Positions 43,274 through 52,062 are shown, numbered from the stretch's first letter. The stretch is 64,000 bases of DNA from Ornithinimicrobium cryptoxanthini (GCF_023923205.1 NZ_CP099490.1:3348001-3412000); one strand, 5' to 3'. Made by a program: numbers and translations. The notes: a model not told the origin generated them from the sequence alone.

Positions 43274-44374
43274 ATGACCACCGATATGAGCCCTCCCCAC
43301 GAGATCTCCCACCTAGCACGGGTGGAGCTGCTCAGCCCGAAGCCGCAGGAGACCCTCGACTTCTTCACCAAGTTCCTGGGCATGTATGTCTCCCACCGGG
43401 AGGGCCAGTCGGTCTTCCTGCGTGGCTACGAGGACCCCTACCAGTGGAGCCTCAAGATCACCGAGTCCGCGAACGCCGGCATGGGCCACGCGGCCCTGCG
43501 GACCAGCTCGGCCGACGCGCTGGAGCGTCGCGTGCAGTCCCTGAGCAACGACACCAGCACCGAGGGCGCCTGGCACGAGGACGAGTTCGGCTTCGGCAAG
43601 AACTACCGCTACAAGTCCCCTGACGGCCACACCCTGGACATCGTCTGGGAGGCCGAGCACTACAAGGCCCCGCCGGAGCTGCAGAGCAAGATCCTGACCC
43701 GCGCCTCCAAGAAGCCGCTGCAGGGGATCCCGGTCAAGCGCATCGACCACCTCAACCTGATGTCCTCCGACGTCACCGCGGTCAAGCAGTCCTTCGAGCG
43801 TCACCTGGGCTTCCGCACCACCGAGCGCGTGGTCGACGGCGAGATCGAGATCGGTGCGTGGATGAGCTCCAACATCCTCGGCCACGAGGTCGCCACCATG
43901 CGTGACATGACCGGTGGCCACGGCAAGATGCACCACGTCGCCTTCTTCTATGGCAACGCGCAGCACAACATCGACGCCGCCGAGATGTTCCGCGACCACG
44001 ACATCGTGATCGAGGCCGGACCGGACACCCACGGCATCACCCAGGGCCAGTTCCTCTATGTCTTCGAGCCCGGGGGCAACCGCATCGAGCTCTTCGGCGA
44101 GCCGGGCTACCTGCACCTGCAGCCGGACCTGGAGACCAAGACCTGGCTGATGAGCGACATCGACACCGGCCTGGCCGTCGGTGGCGCCAAGCTGCCCTGG
44201 GAGACCTACTTCACCTATGGCACGCCCAGCCCGCTGTCGGTGGCGGAGCACCAGAAGGAGTTCTCCAACGCCGGCCCGGCCGCGGAGGCTGCCGAGGAGC
44301 GGGTCCCCGACGAGATCGACACCTCCCGCGCCGTCGCGGACTCGCCGATCGACGTGTTCAGCGACGCCCGCTGA
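43274..44374 (+). CDS. Extradiol ring-cleavage dioxygenase (catechol 2,3-dioxygenase type)
   Basis: A 366-residue two-domain vicinal-oxygen-chelate enzyme that opens catechol next to the hydroxyl pair. The N-terminal repeat begins LARVELLSPKPQETLDFFTK. The C-terminal catalytic repeat has His in RIDHLNLMSSD, His in GKMHHVAFFYG and Glu in GGNRIELFGEPGY, together the Fe(II) triad. The C-terminal 40 residues are an acidic tail. ATG 43274 has GAGGAG 6 bases upstream; ATG 43271 is directly before it. The exact catechol is unknown. Confidence 0.92.
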   Translation: MTTDMSPPHEISHLARVELLSPKPQETLDFFTKFLGMYVSHREGQSVFLRGYEDPYQWSLKITESANAGMGHAALRTSSADALERRVQSLSNDTSTEGAWHEDEFGFGKNYRYKSPDGHTLDIVWEAEHYKAPPELQSKILTRASKKPLQGIPVKRIDHLNLMSSDVTAVKQSFERHLGFRTTERVVDGEIEIGAWMSSNILGHEVATMRDMTGGHGKMHHVAFFYGNAQHNIDAAEMFRDHDIVIEAGPDTHGITQGQFLYVFEPGGNRIELFGEPGYLHLQPDLETKTWLMSDIDTGLAVGGAKLPWETYFTYGTPSPLSVAEHQKEFSNAGPAAEAAEERVPDEIDTSRAVADSPIDVFSDAR

Positions 44375-44423
44375 CCAGTCACCTCACCAGGTAGACGTCA
44401 TCGCTGGCTGCCTCGAGCAGCAC

Positions 44424-44463
44424 GACGAGACCCCCGGCCCACACAGGGTCGGGGGTCTTGTCG
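44424..44463. terminator. Bidirectional hairpin terminator
   Basis: GACGAGACCCCCGG and tcGGGGGTCTTGTC pair with a short loop. It lies between the dioxygenase (+) and a LuxR gene (-). The T-run is weak. Confidence 0.65.
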
Positions 44464-44472
44464 TATCTCGGT

Positions 44473-45240
44473 TCAGTCGGTGCTCGAGTCCTGGGACACG
44501 GCGGCCACGGCACCGGTCCGACTGAGCACACCAAGCTTTGGGTAGGTGTGCTCCAGGTGCTTGCGCACGGTGCCTTCGCTGATGCCTAGAGCGCGCCCGA
44601 CCTGCCTGTTAGTCAGCCCTCGTGCGACGTGCCGCAGGATGTCTGTCTCACGCCTGGTGAGGCCGCTCAGGGGTTGTGAAGGTGTCACTGTTGCGACCGC
44701 GAGGCCTGCAAGGTGGGGCATGAGCATCTCCATCAGCGTGAGCTCCCGAAAGCCGAACACAGAAGGTTCCTCCCTGCGCAGCAGGAACCGCGCGCTCCGA
44801 CCCGGGACCGTGGGATAGCCCACGAGGATCTCATCGGTCCATGCTTTCCACTCGCGCAGCGGGTTCGCGCGCAGCTCGCGCTGGCTATACACAAAACTCT
44901 CCACGACGACGACCGGCCCACCGATCCGCTCGGGAAGGCTGCACATGCCGCCCCACCACTGCCGCCAGAACTCCTCCGCCCAGGGGTCCTCGACCGCGGG
45001 GGCTGAATCCTTGGGCGTCTCGATCCAGCGCTCTCCTTCGATGGTGGCCTGGCCGTAGGTCCGAGTCCGGTGGAGGGAATCCATCTCCTGCAGACATGCG
45101 ACGCAGCCGAGGAGTGCCTCGAGGTGCGCAAGGGTCTGGAAGGTCCGCTCCTGCGGCGTCTCTGGGTGGTCGCTCCGTGCGAGCTCAAGGATGTCGCGTA
45201 GGACCGCATGGTCGCGCGACGTCAGTGATTTGTCAGACAT
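44473..45240 (-). CDS. LuxR-type transcriptional regulator (second of a tandem pair)
   Basis: A 255-residue regulator. The C-terminal LuxR helix-turn-helix is LTRRETDILRHVARGLTNRQ, then VGRALGISEGTVRKHLEHTY. The N-terminal 185 residues are not a receiver or obvious PAS domain (LARSDHPETPQERTFQTLAH, GCVACLQEMDSL, EEFWRQWWGGM) and may sense a ligand. Its start overlaps the stop of the upstream paralogue by eight bases, so both come from one message. Confidence 0.87.
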   Translation of the reverse strand: MSDKSLTSRDHAVLRDILELARSDHPETPQERTFQTLAHLEALLGCVACLQEMDSLHRTRTYGQATIEGERWIETPKDSAPAVEDPWAEEFWRQWWGGMCSLPERIGGPVVVVESFVYSQRELRANPLREWKAWTDEILVGYPTVPGRSARFLLRREEPSVFGFRELTLMEMLMPHLAGLAVATVTPSQPLSGLTRRETDILRHVARGLTNRQVGRALGISEGTVRKHLEHTYPKLGVLSRTGAVAAVSQDSSTD

Positions 45241-45820
45241 GCCACCCCTCGGTCTCGGCGTTGCGACTGAAGGCTGCAGAGACCGCCGCGGTGCGACTCG
45301 CCGTCCCGAGCCGCTCGAAGGCGTTCTGCAGGTGTTTACGAACGGTGGCCGGGGACAGACCCAGGGCACGCGCGATCTCCTTGTTCGACATCCCACAGCG
45401 GACGAGCCCGAGGATCTCCAACTGCCGCTCCGTGATGGCCGAAGACCACAACGTCCCCGGGGGCGCACCCAGCCGCGTCAGCCAGCTCGTCACGTGCGGT
45501 CGCAACAGATCAACCAGCACCCGTTCGCGATCACCAAAGGGGCGCGCCGGCTCCCGCCGGAGTTCCACCTCCCCACGGAACACCCCGTCCACTTCGCTGC
45601 GGATGAGCAGCACGGTGGTCGCCCCGGCCACGTCCGCCTGCGGTCGCCCCGAGCGCACGTCCTCGTCCGCAAGCGTCAGGGCCGACTCGCAGACCAGGAG
45701 GCGCTCCACCAACAGGAGGAGGGTCAGCTCGGGACCGGCTTGATCGGCCTCCTGGTGGGCCAGCTCCCCGATGGCGCGCAGCAGGTCGACATCGTTCCTG
45801 GGTGTGAGCACATCAGGCAT
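45233..45820 (-). CDS. LuxR-type transcriptional regulator (first of a tandem pair)
   Basis: A 195-residue paralogue: SSAITERQLEILGLVRCGMS, then NKEIARALGLSPATVRKHLQ is the LuxR domain. The N-terminal domain is shorter than in its neighbour. ATG 45820 has AAGGAG 7 bases upstream. It diverges from the haloperoxidase across 186 bases, so the pair are candidate regulators of that gene and perhaps of the catechol genes. Confidence 0.87.
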   Translation of the reverse strand: MPDVLTPRNDVDLLRAIGELAHQEADQAGPELTLLLLVERLLVCESALTLADEDVRSGRPQADVAGATTVLLIRSEVDGVFRGEVELRREPARPFGDRERVLVDLLRPHVTSWLTRLGAPPGTLWSSAITERQLEILGLVRCGMSNKEIARALGLSPATVRKHLQNAFERLGTASRTAAVSAAFSRNAETEGWHV

Positions 45821-46006
45821 GAGACCGCTCCTTGCCCTGCTGCCAGAGGTCGCCGCCGTTCCACGGTACTCCTGGGCGATGCCCGATGGTCCCGGCATAC
45901 GCCGTAACGCGTATTCCGCTGAACGCCCAGGGAAGAGCATCGTGGAAGAGCCACCCCACGGGCCCGGGCACTCAGTCCGAGCGAGGTGCTCTCGAGGGAG
46001 ACGATC
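45821..46006. promoter_or_regulatory. Divergent region between LuxR pair and haloperoxidase
   Basis: It contains CGGCATACGCCGTAACGCG and TATTCCGCT (45912-45920), the latter an exact inverted copy of a 9-mer in the catechol control region. No hairpin terminator or gene was seen. Confidence 0.4.
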
Positions 46007-47440
46007 ATGCGACAGGGGACACACCGAGCTGAGGCCGGGATCGGTCCACGGCGTCCGCTGGAAGCGACAAAAAGCGGCCCCCCATCACGACGGTCCGCTC
46101 CCTCTGAGGCTCGACTCCGGCGAGGAATCGCGGCAGGCGCCGTCCTCCTCATGGCCCCCGCACTGTTTGCCGTATCCGGGGCTTCCGCGTCGAATGGTCC
46201 GAACCTGGTCGCCACGGCTGGGGCCGTGAACGACATCGACGTGCTCCTGGAGTGGAACGCCATCGCCCAGGGCCAGACGATCGCGCTCCGGCCCACGGCG
46301 CATGGTCAGGGCCGCGGGATCGCGATGGTGCAGGGTGCCGTGTATGACGCGGTGAACGCAATCGATCGCGGTCACCAGCCGTACCTCCTCGACGTCGACG
46401 CCCTCGACATCAACCCAGCGGCTTCCTACGACGCCGCCATCGCCACCGCGGCGCACCATGTGCTCATCGACCAGGTTTCCGCGTCTCAGGTCCCCGTGCT
46501 TAACGCCGCCTACGCCCAGACGCTGCTGACGGTCCCCGACGGGGAGCCAAAGGCCGAAGGCGTCGCCGCGGGGGAGGCCGCCGCGGCTGCCATGCTCGCA
46601 GCGCGCGCCAACGACGGGTTCCTCGACCCGTTCACCTTCACGTTCGGCACCGAGCCTGGCGACTGGAGGCCGGTGACCCCGACTGCGCTCGACCCTGATG
46701 CGTGGGTCGGCGGGCTCGAACCCTTCCTCATCGAGAGCACGTCGCAGTTCCGTTCCAGGGGGCCCAACCGTCTGTCCAGCGGGATCTACGCGAAGGACTT
46801 CAACGAGGTGAAGGAGATCGGATCGCTGACGAGCACGACCCGCACCGCGGACCAGACGCAAGCCGCGATCTTCTGGCAGTTCCCTCCGACGGCGCTGTGG
46901 AACAGGATGTTCCGAGACCTCTCGCAGGCGGAGCAGCTGGACGTGGTTGACGGGTCGAGACTCTTTGCTGCGGTGAACCTGGCCGCCTCCGACGGTCTGA
47001 CCGCCTGCTGGGACGACAAGTACTACTGGAACTTCTGGCGCCCGATGGCGGCCATCCGCGAGGCCGACACCGACGGCAACCGAAAGACGACTGCAGACCC
47101 CGACTGGAAACCGCTCTTCGACCCGGCGGCACCCACGACCCCACCGCTGACCACACCGCCGTTCCCCGACCACCCATCGGGTCACGGGTGCGTCAGCGGT
47201 GCCGTCCTGCACACGGCGAAGCACTTCTTCGGGCGGGACAAGATGGAGTTCGACGTGCACTCGGGCCGGTTCCCTGGCCAACCCCGGCACTTCACGAGAT
47301 TCTCAGACGCCCTCGAGGAGGTCGTCGACGCCCGGGTCTGGGGTGGCATCCACTTCCGCACCGCAGACGTCCAGGGAGGACTGATCGGCAAGCAGACTGC
47401 CAACTGGATCCACGCGCACCACTTCAAGCCCGTCAAGTAG
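46007..47440 (+). CDS. Vanadium-dependent haloperoxidase-like / PAP2-fold secreted protein
   Basis: A 477-residue protein. A long basic leader and hydrophobic stretch (IAAGAVLLMAPALFAVSGAS) suggest export with cleavage near ASA. The active-site pattern of vanadium haloperoxidases and acid phosphatases is present: KYYWNFWRP (K-x6-R-P, about 345), FPDHPSGHGCVSGA (with the catalytic His) and ARVWGGIHF (R-x5-H). It may oxidise halide with peroxide or act as a phosphatase. ATG 46007 has GAGGGAG 6 bases upstream. Confidence 0.87.
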   Translation: MRQGTHRAEAGIGPRRPLEATKSGPPSRRSAPSEARLRRGIAAGAVLLMAPALFAVSGASASNGPNLVATAGAVNDIDVLLEWNAIAQGQTIALRPTAHGQGRGIAMVQGAVYDAVNAIDRGHQPYLLDVDALDINPAASYDAAIATAAHHVLIDQVSASQVPVLNAAYAQTLLTVPDGEPKAEGVAAGEAAAAAMLAARANDGFLDPFTFTFGTEPGDWRPVTPTALDPDAWVGGLEPFLIESTSQFRSRGPNRLSSGIYAKDFNEVKEIGSLTSTTRTADQTQAAIFWQFPPTALWNRMFRDLSQAEQLDVVDGSRLFAAVNLAASDGLTACWDDKYYWNFWRPMAAIREADTDGNRKTTADPDWKPLFDPAAPTTPPLTTPPFPDHPSGHGCVSGAVLHTAKHFFGRDKMEFDVHSGRFPGQPRHFTRFSDALEEVVDARVWGGIHFRTADVQGGLIGKQTANWIHAHHFKPVK

Positions 47441-47448
47441 CCAGCAGC

Positions 47449-47560
47449 GAGCCACCTGAGGCACTCTCCCGCGCGGGAGCCACCTGAAGCACTCTCGCGC
47501 GGGAGTCTGGTCTGGGTCTGGCGCGTCTGGCGTCTGGGTCTGGCGTCTGGGTCTGGCGAT
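47449..47560. repeat. 28-bp direct repeat followed by TCTGGG-type short repeats
   Basis: Two units, 47449-47476 and from 47477, share gagccacctga(g/a)gcactctc and end in gcgcggg; gcgcgggag arms could form hairpins. From 47506 to 47557 the motif gtctgg(g/c) recurs about seven times. The stretch separates the haloperoxidase and MFS genes and holds no gene. Confidence 0.8.
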
Positions 47561-47586
47561 AGGCTGCCTGGGGTGCAGGCTGCACC

Positions 47587-49194
47587 ATGAGTTTCCTCGG
47601 CACCGCCATCCGGAACCGGAATCTCGCCCGCCTCGAGACGGTCTGGGCCGCGGCAACGCTCGTGCGGTGGGCGCTGAGCATCCTGGTCGCGCTCTATGCC
47701 TATGACGTGGGCGGAGCCGCCGCCGTGGGCCTGGCCGCCCTGGCTCGGATGGTGCCCGCTGCGCTCCTCGCCCCGCGGCTGGCCATGTCTGCCGACCGCC
47801 ACTCCCGGCGCGCGGTGTTGTTGGCCAGTCTCGTGGCCCGCCTGGTCCTGGCGGCCGGGCTCTGGGCTCTCGTGGCGGCCGAGAGCGCCCTGGGGCTTGT
47901 CCTGGTGGCCGCCGCCGCCTATGGCGTGGCCCATTCGCTCCAGAAGCCGACCCAAGCAGCGCTGTTGACCGTGCATGCCCGCAACCCGGCCGAGCTCGCG
48001 GCCGCGAACACCTTGTGGAGCATGCTCGACAATGCGGCCTTCCTGGCGGGGTCGCTGCTGGTGGGTGCCCTGGTGATGCTGTCCGGCGTCGCGGCAGGCT
48101 TTGCTGCCTGCCTCGTCCCGCTGTCGCTGGCCATCGTCGTCCTGGTTGGCCTGCCCCCTGACCGTGCTCCGGCACCGTTCGAGCCCACCTCGCCGTGGGA
48201 CGAGGCAGTCGCCGGGGTGCGGGTGGTCTGGGGCAGCGCCGAGCTCCGTCTGCTCACCGGTGTCCTGATGGCTGACATCTTCGTCCAGGGGATGGTCGAT
48301 GTGTTGATCGTCATCACCGCGATCGACCTGCTCGACATGGGCGAGCAGGGCGCCGGTTGGCTCAGCGCAGCCTGGGGCGCTGGCGGCATTGTCGGCGGTG
48401 TCATTGCGGCCGTCCTGATCGCGCGCAAACGAGTCGCTGCGGTGGTGGCCGGTGGTCTGCTCCTGGGGGGACTTCCGCTCATCACCGTCGCTGTCTGGCC
48501 TGAGGACGGGCTTGCGCTGTGGCTGTTGGCGTGCTTCGGCGTCGGTCTCGGACTCCTGGAGGTGACCCTGCTGACCCTGACCCAGCGGCTCATCCCTGCA
48601 GATGTCATGGCTCGTGTGTATGGGCTCCAGGAGACCCTCACGATCTCGGCGATGGCCGTGGGGTCGGCTGTGGCCTCCGGCCTCGTGCTCGCTCTCGGAC
48701 AACGCGGTGCCCTCATCGGTGCTGGTCTGCTGCTGCCTGTGACGGCGGTGCTCATCGTCGCGCACCGCAAGCTCCTCGCCGCGGGTCCGACCGCCTCCAA
48801 TGCCGACTTCGAGCTGTTGCGGGCGGTGGGTCCGTTTGCCACCTTGCCCGTCGCGACAGTGGAGAACCTCGCGGCGCGAGCCGACCACCAGTCCGTGGAC
48901 CCGGAGGACGACGTCGTCCGGCAGGGGGAGCAGGGCGACTGCTTCTATGTCATCAAGGTGGGTGCGGTCGACATCCTCAAGAACGGCCGGCTCGATGCCC
49001 AGCTGGGAGCGGGCGACTTCTTTGGCGGGATCGCACTGCTGCGCGACACCGTGCGCAACGCCACCGTGCGAGCCACGACCCCCCTGGATCTGCTGGTGCT
49101 CCACCGCGAGGAGTTCATGGCCGCAGTCTGCCACCCGCGCACGCGCCACGGCCTCGACACCGTGGCCGCACAGCGGCAGCAGCAGCGTGACTAA
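47587..49194 (+). CDS. MFS transporter fused to a cyclic-nucleotide-binding-like domain
   Basis: A 535-residue protein. Residues 1-400 are a 12-helix MFS carrier with RLAMSADRHSRRAVLLASL as the loop 2-3 motif. Residues about 410-525 form a CRP-type domain: ATLPVATVENLAARADHQSV, VVRQGEQGDCFYVIKVGAVD, LGAGDFFGGIALLRDTVRNA. In the phosphate-binding cassette the usual Glu (GE.ALL) is Gly. It may act as a ligand-independent regulatory domain. The substrate is unknown. Confidence 0.87.
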   Translation: MSFLGTAIRNRNLARLETVWAAATLVRWALSILVALYAYDVGGAAAVGLAALARMVPAALLAPRLAMSADRHSRRAVLLASLVARLVLAAGLWALVAAESALGLVLVAAAAYGVAHSLQKPTQAALLTVHARNPAELAAANTLWSMLDNAAFLAGSLLVGALVMLSGVAAGFAACLVPLSLAIVVLVGLPPDRAPAPFEPTSPWDEAVAGVRVVWGSAELRLLTGVLMADIFVQGMVDVLIVITAIDLLDMGEQGAGWLSAAWGAGGIVGGVIAAVLIARKRVAAVVAGGLLLGGLPLITVAVWPEDGLALWLLACFGVGLGLLEVTLLTLTQRLIPADVMARVYGLQETLTISAMAVGSAVASGLVLALGQRGALIGAGLLLPVTAVLIVAHRKLLAAGPTASNADFELLRAVGPFATLPVATVENLAARADHQSVDPEDDVVRQGEQGDCFYVIKVGAVDILKNGRLDAQLGAGDFFGGIALLRDTVRNATVRATTPLDLLVLHREEFMAAVCHPRTRHGLDTVAAQRQQQRD

Positions 49195-49203
49195 CCTGGA
49201 GGG

Positions 49204-49740
49204 ATGACGACGGCTTTTGACGGACAGGTCCAGCAGATCGGTGACCGGCTCATCGTCCGGGTGCCAGAAGACGTGAGCAGTGCGCTGCCGTCCCGCGGGC
49301 AGGTTGCGGTCGAGGCTCAGGTGAACGGCCGGGCCTGGGCGACGGTGGTCGAACCGGACGGGCGCAAGGGGCACTGGCTGGCAGTGGACGAGCAGCTGCA
49401 GACAGCGCTGTCCCTGTCCGACGGTGACACGGTGGACGTCGAGCTTGAGCCGACCAGGGCGTGGCCCGAGCCGGACCTCCCGGAGGACTTCGAGGCGGCG
49501 CTCACGGACGCGTCCGACCTCGCCGAGCCGTGGGACAGCATCACGCCGATGGCTCGCTGGGAGTGGGTGCGGTGGGTCAGCGCGACCAGGAACCCACAGA
49601 CCCGCGAGCGCCGGATCGAGGTCAGCGTCGACAAGCTGCGCAACGGCAGCCGTCGCCCGTGCTGCTTCGATCTGTCGTCCTGCACCGACCCCGAGCTCTC
49701 CAAGAGCGGCAAGCTCGTCGACACCGTGGACCAACCCTGA
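49204..49740 (+). CDS. YdeI/OmpD-associated, DUF1905-type protein
   Basis: A 178-residue protein. The N-terminal DUF1905 beta-barrel-like domain is FDGQVQQIGDRLIVRVPEDV to LSDGDTVDVELEPTR. The C-terminal helical YdeI-type segment is LPEDFEAALTDASDLAEPWD, then WEWVRWVSATRNPQTRERRI. Function is unknown in the family. It starts nine bases after the MFS stop and is probably cotranscribed. Confidence 0.85.
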   Translation: MTTAFDGQVQQIGDRLIVRVPEDVSSALPSRGQVAVEAQVNGRAWATVVEPDGRKGHWLAVDEQLQTALSLSDGDTVDVELEPTRAWPEPDLPEDFEAALTDASDLAEPWDSITPMARWEWVRWVSATRNPQTRERRIEVSVDKLRNGSRRPCCFDLSSCTDPELSKSGKLVDTVDQP

Positions 49741-49791
49741 GCCCGGACCTGCCCGACCCCGGCGAACCCGCAAAAAGAGTGGCGAACCCGC

Positions 49792-49843
49792 AAAAAAAAG
49801 TCCTGAGCCGCGACACCGTGTCAACGATGTCGCGCCTCAGGAC
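49792..49843 (-). terminator. Intrinsic terminator for tRNA-Ser(CGA)
   Basis: On the minus strand GTCCTGAGGCGCGACA and TGTCGCGGCTCAGGAC pair (16 bases, one mismatch), followed by TTTTTTTT. It begins two bases after the tRNA CCA end. Upstream on the plus strand are two copies of ggcgaacccgcaaaaa. Confidence 0.9.
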
Positions 49844-49845
49844 CA

Positions 49846-49935
49846 TGGCGGTGGCGGTGGGATTTGAACCCACGGTGGACTTGCGCCCACACGCGCTTTC
49901 GAGGCGCGCTCCTTAGGCCGCTCGGACACGCCACC
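49846..49935 (-). tRNA. tRNA-Ser(CGA)
   Basis: Acceptor GGTGGCG and CGCCACC pair fully. The anticodon stem-loop gcgcgcctcgaaagcgcg carries CGA. A class II variable arm is present, and the T-arm is GTGGGTTCAAATCCCAC. CCA is encoded (49846-49848 on the plus strand as tgg). Confidence 0.95.
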
Positions 49936-50021
49936 GCCAGGCAGATTACCCGACGGCGAACCGGCAACCGAAATCGCGGGTCCACCAGGAACCGGTCCTG
50001 CTCCACTAGCGTCCATTCCTT

Positions 50022-50828
50022 ATGGGACACCTTCGGCCGCGCCTCGTGGCGGCTCTCAGCGCTCTCGTCGTGGTCGTCGGTTGTGCCGTGGAGGACTCTG
50101 GCGCCGGGTCAACCGCCGCAGTCCTGCCGGCGCAGGTCGGCGACACCGCGACGTGGGAGCTGCTCGACCCCGGCGCAGTCAGCCCGGCGAGTCAGTGGTT
50201 GGAGGTCGGCGTGACCCGACTGGACTGCTCGGGAGGCGAGACCGGCGCGGTGCTCGAGCCCCACGTGTCCGTCGAGGATGAGCGCATCGTCATCCGCATC
50301 GATGTGGAGAAGCTCCCGGACGGCGCCTACGACTGCTCCGGCAACGACGCCGTCCCCGTGGAGGTGCACCTGGGCCAGCCCGTGGGCAGCGGCGACCTCG
50401 TGGATGCGGCCTGCCTCGACGGTGACGCGGTCGACACGGCCGCCTGCGTCGAGTCGGTCCGCTGGGCCTCGCCCACTCGCCCCGCATCCTCAGCGATCCC
50501 GGACTGGGTCGCGCCGCCCGACTACTCGTTCACCGCGCAGAGCTCGTGCGGAGAGCGTGGCTTCATCGGCAGCTTCGCCGTGACCGTCGAGGGCGGGGAG
50601 GTCACGCACGTCGAGCCGCTCGGCGACAGCTGGGAGGGCGTCACCCCCGCCATGACCCCGACCATCACCGCGATGCTCGACGAGGCGCGCGAGGCCCTGG
50701 CGCAGGGTGGTGTCGTCGAGGTGGCGGTCGATGACGCTGGCGTGCCCAGCTGGATCTCCCTGGACCCGATGCCCAACGCCATCGACGACGAGGCCTGCTA
50801 CGCGATCTCGGACTACCGCTCCGCCTGA
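50022..50828 (+). CDS. DUF6174 domain lipoprotein
   Basis: A 268-residue lipoprotein with lipobox VVVVGC (Cys about residue 21). The first half is a beta-rich unknown domain with Cys pairs; the C-terminal part (PDYSFTAQSSCGERGFIGSF to [12 protein letters not shown]) matches DUF6174, common in actinobacterial lipoproteins. Function is unknown. Its end overlaps the convergent tadA by 16 bases. Confidence 0.8.
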   Translation: MGHLRPRLVAALSALVVVVGCAVEDSGAGSTAAVLPAQVGDTATWELLDPGAVSPASQWLEVGVTRLDCSGGETGAVLEPHVSVEDERIVIRIDVEKLPDGAYDCSGNDAVPVEVHLGQPVGSGDLVDAACLDGDAVDTAACVESVRWASPTRPASSAIPDWVAPPDYSFTAQSSCGERGFIGSFAVTVEGGEVTHVEPLGDSWEGVTPAMTPTITAMLDEAREALAQGGVVEVAVDDAGVPSWISLDPMPNAIDDEACYAISDYRSA

Positions 50829-51322
50829 TCCCGCTCCGCCACATCCCGCTGGGGAGCGAAGAAGTCGACCAGTGCCGTGGCGCACTCCGCCTCGAGCACC
50901 CCGCCCACGACCTCGGGCCGGTGCAGTGACCGCCGGTCCCGTGGCAGGTCCCACACCGACCCGCACGCCCCCGCCTTCGGGTCCCACGCGCCGAACACGA
51001 TCCGCGCCACGCGCGCGAGCACGGCCGCGCCAGCGCACATCGCGCACGGCTCCAGCGTCACCACCAGCGTGCAGTCCTCCAGGCGCCAGGCCTGCAGGGT
51101 CGCTCCGGCCTCCCGCAGCGCGACGACCTCCGCGTGCCCCGTCGGGTCGTGCAGCACCTCCCGCACGTTGAAGCCGCGCCCGACGACCTGACCCTCAGGT
51201 GAGATCACCACCGCGCCGATCGGCACATCGCCGTCCAGCTGCGCGGCCGAGGCGAGGTCGAGGGCCTGACGCATCCAGTCGGCATACTCCCCCTGGCCCC
51301 AGCGGGCCATCGGTCCGGTCAT
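50813..51322 (-). CDS. tadA: tRNA adenosine(34) deaminase
   Basis: A 169-residue zinc deaminase converting adenosine to inosine at the wobble position of tRNA-Arg. Zinc ligands and proton shuttle are in [13 protein letters not shown] (HAE) and [13 protein letters not shown] (PCxxC). Length is typical. ATG 51322 has GAGGAG 7 bases upstream. It diverges from upp, a pairing common in actinobacteria. Confidence 0.93.
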   Translation of the reverse strand: MTGPMARWGQGEYADWMRQALDLASAAQLDGDVPIGAVVISPEGQVVGRGFNVREVLHDPTGHAEVVALREAGATLQAWRLEDCTLVVTLEPCAMCAGAAVLARVARIVFGAWDPKAGACGSVWDLPRDRRSLHRPEVVGGVLEAECATALVDFFAPQRDVAERDQAER

Positions 51323-51423
51323 CGCGCGCTCCTCAGGTCGGGTCCAGCCTGCCACGTGCGCGTGTGCCAGCTGACGCGGTCGGGGGTCGTGCCGGTCCAG
51401 CCGCACCGGGTAGGTTGCCCAGT

Positions 51424-52062
51424 ATGCGCGTCCACGTAGCCGACCATCCGCTGATCGACCACAAGCTCACCTATCTGCGGGACAAGCGGACCGACACCCC
51501 GACGTTCCGCCGCCTGGCTGACGAGCTGGTGACGCTGCTGGCGTACGAGGCGACGCGTGAGGTGCGGGTGACACCCTTCGACATCGAGACCCCCGTGGGA
51601 CCGACGACCGGCATCCACCTCGCGACCCCCAAGCCACTCGTCGTGCCGATCCTGCGTGCGGGGCTGGGCATGCTCGACGGCATGATGCGGATGCTGCCGA
51701 CGGCCGAGGTCGGCTTCCTCGGCATGGTCCGCAACGAGGAGACCCTCGAGGCGCACACCTACACCAACCGGTTGCCCGACGACCTGTCCAACCGGCAGTG
51801 CTACGTCCTGGACCCGATGCTCGCGACCGGCGGCACCCTCGCGGCGGCAGTCCACTTCCTCGCCGAGCGCGGCGCCCACGACATCACGGCGATCACCCTG
51901 CTCAGCGCACCCGAGGGCATCGAGCGGCTGGAGCAGGAGCTGGCCCAGGTCGCCGCGCCCGTCACCCTCGTCACCGGCTCGATCGACGAGCGGCTCAACG
52001 AGCACGGTTACATCGTCCCGGGTCTCGGCGATGCCGGCGACCGTCTGTATGGCGTGATCTGA
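51424..52062 (+). CDS. upp: Uracil phosphoribosyltransferase
   Basis: A 212-residue salvage enzyme making UMP from uracil and PRPP. The PRPP loop is [19 protein letters not shown]; other typical parts are [16 protein letters not shown] and [11 protein letters not shown] at the C-terminus. Length is normal. Assignment is firm. Confidence 0.96.
   Translation: MRVHVADHPLIDHKLTYLRDKRTDTPTFRRLADELVTLLAYEATREVRVTPFDIETPVGPTTGIHLATPKPLVVPILRAGLGMLDGMMRMLPTAEVGFLGMVRNEETLEAHTYTNRLPDDLSNRQCYVLDPMLATGGTLAAAVHFLAERGAHDITAITLLSAPEGIERLEQELAQVAAPVTLVTGSIDERLNEHGYIVPGLGDAGDRLYGVI

Noticed and set aside
49770..49800. Two copies of ggcgaacccgcaaaaa as another locus of the 32-bp family
   Set aside because: The period is about 20 bases and the TGTAGTG core is absent; only a TTTTTGCGGG-like stretch is shared, and the A-run belongs to the tRNA terminator.
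47182..49824. An 880-codon open frame opposite the MFS fusion and neighbours
   Set aside because: It is antisense to well-supported genes and has shadow-like composition.
49824..49935. Plus-strand frame with VAVGFEPTVDLRPHALSRR
   Set aside because: It is antisense to tRNA-Ser(CGA); not a protein gene.
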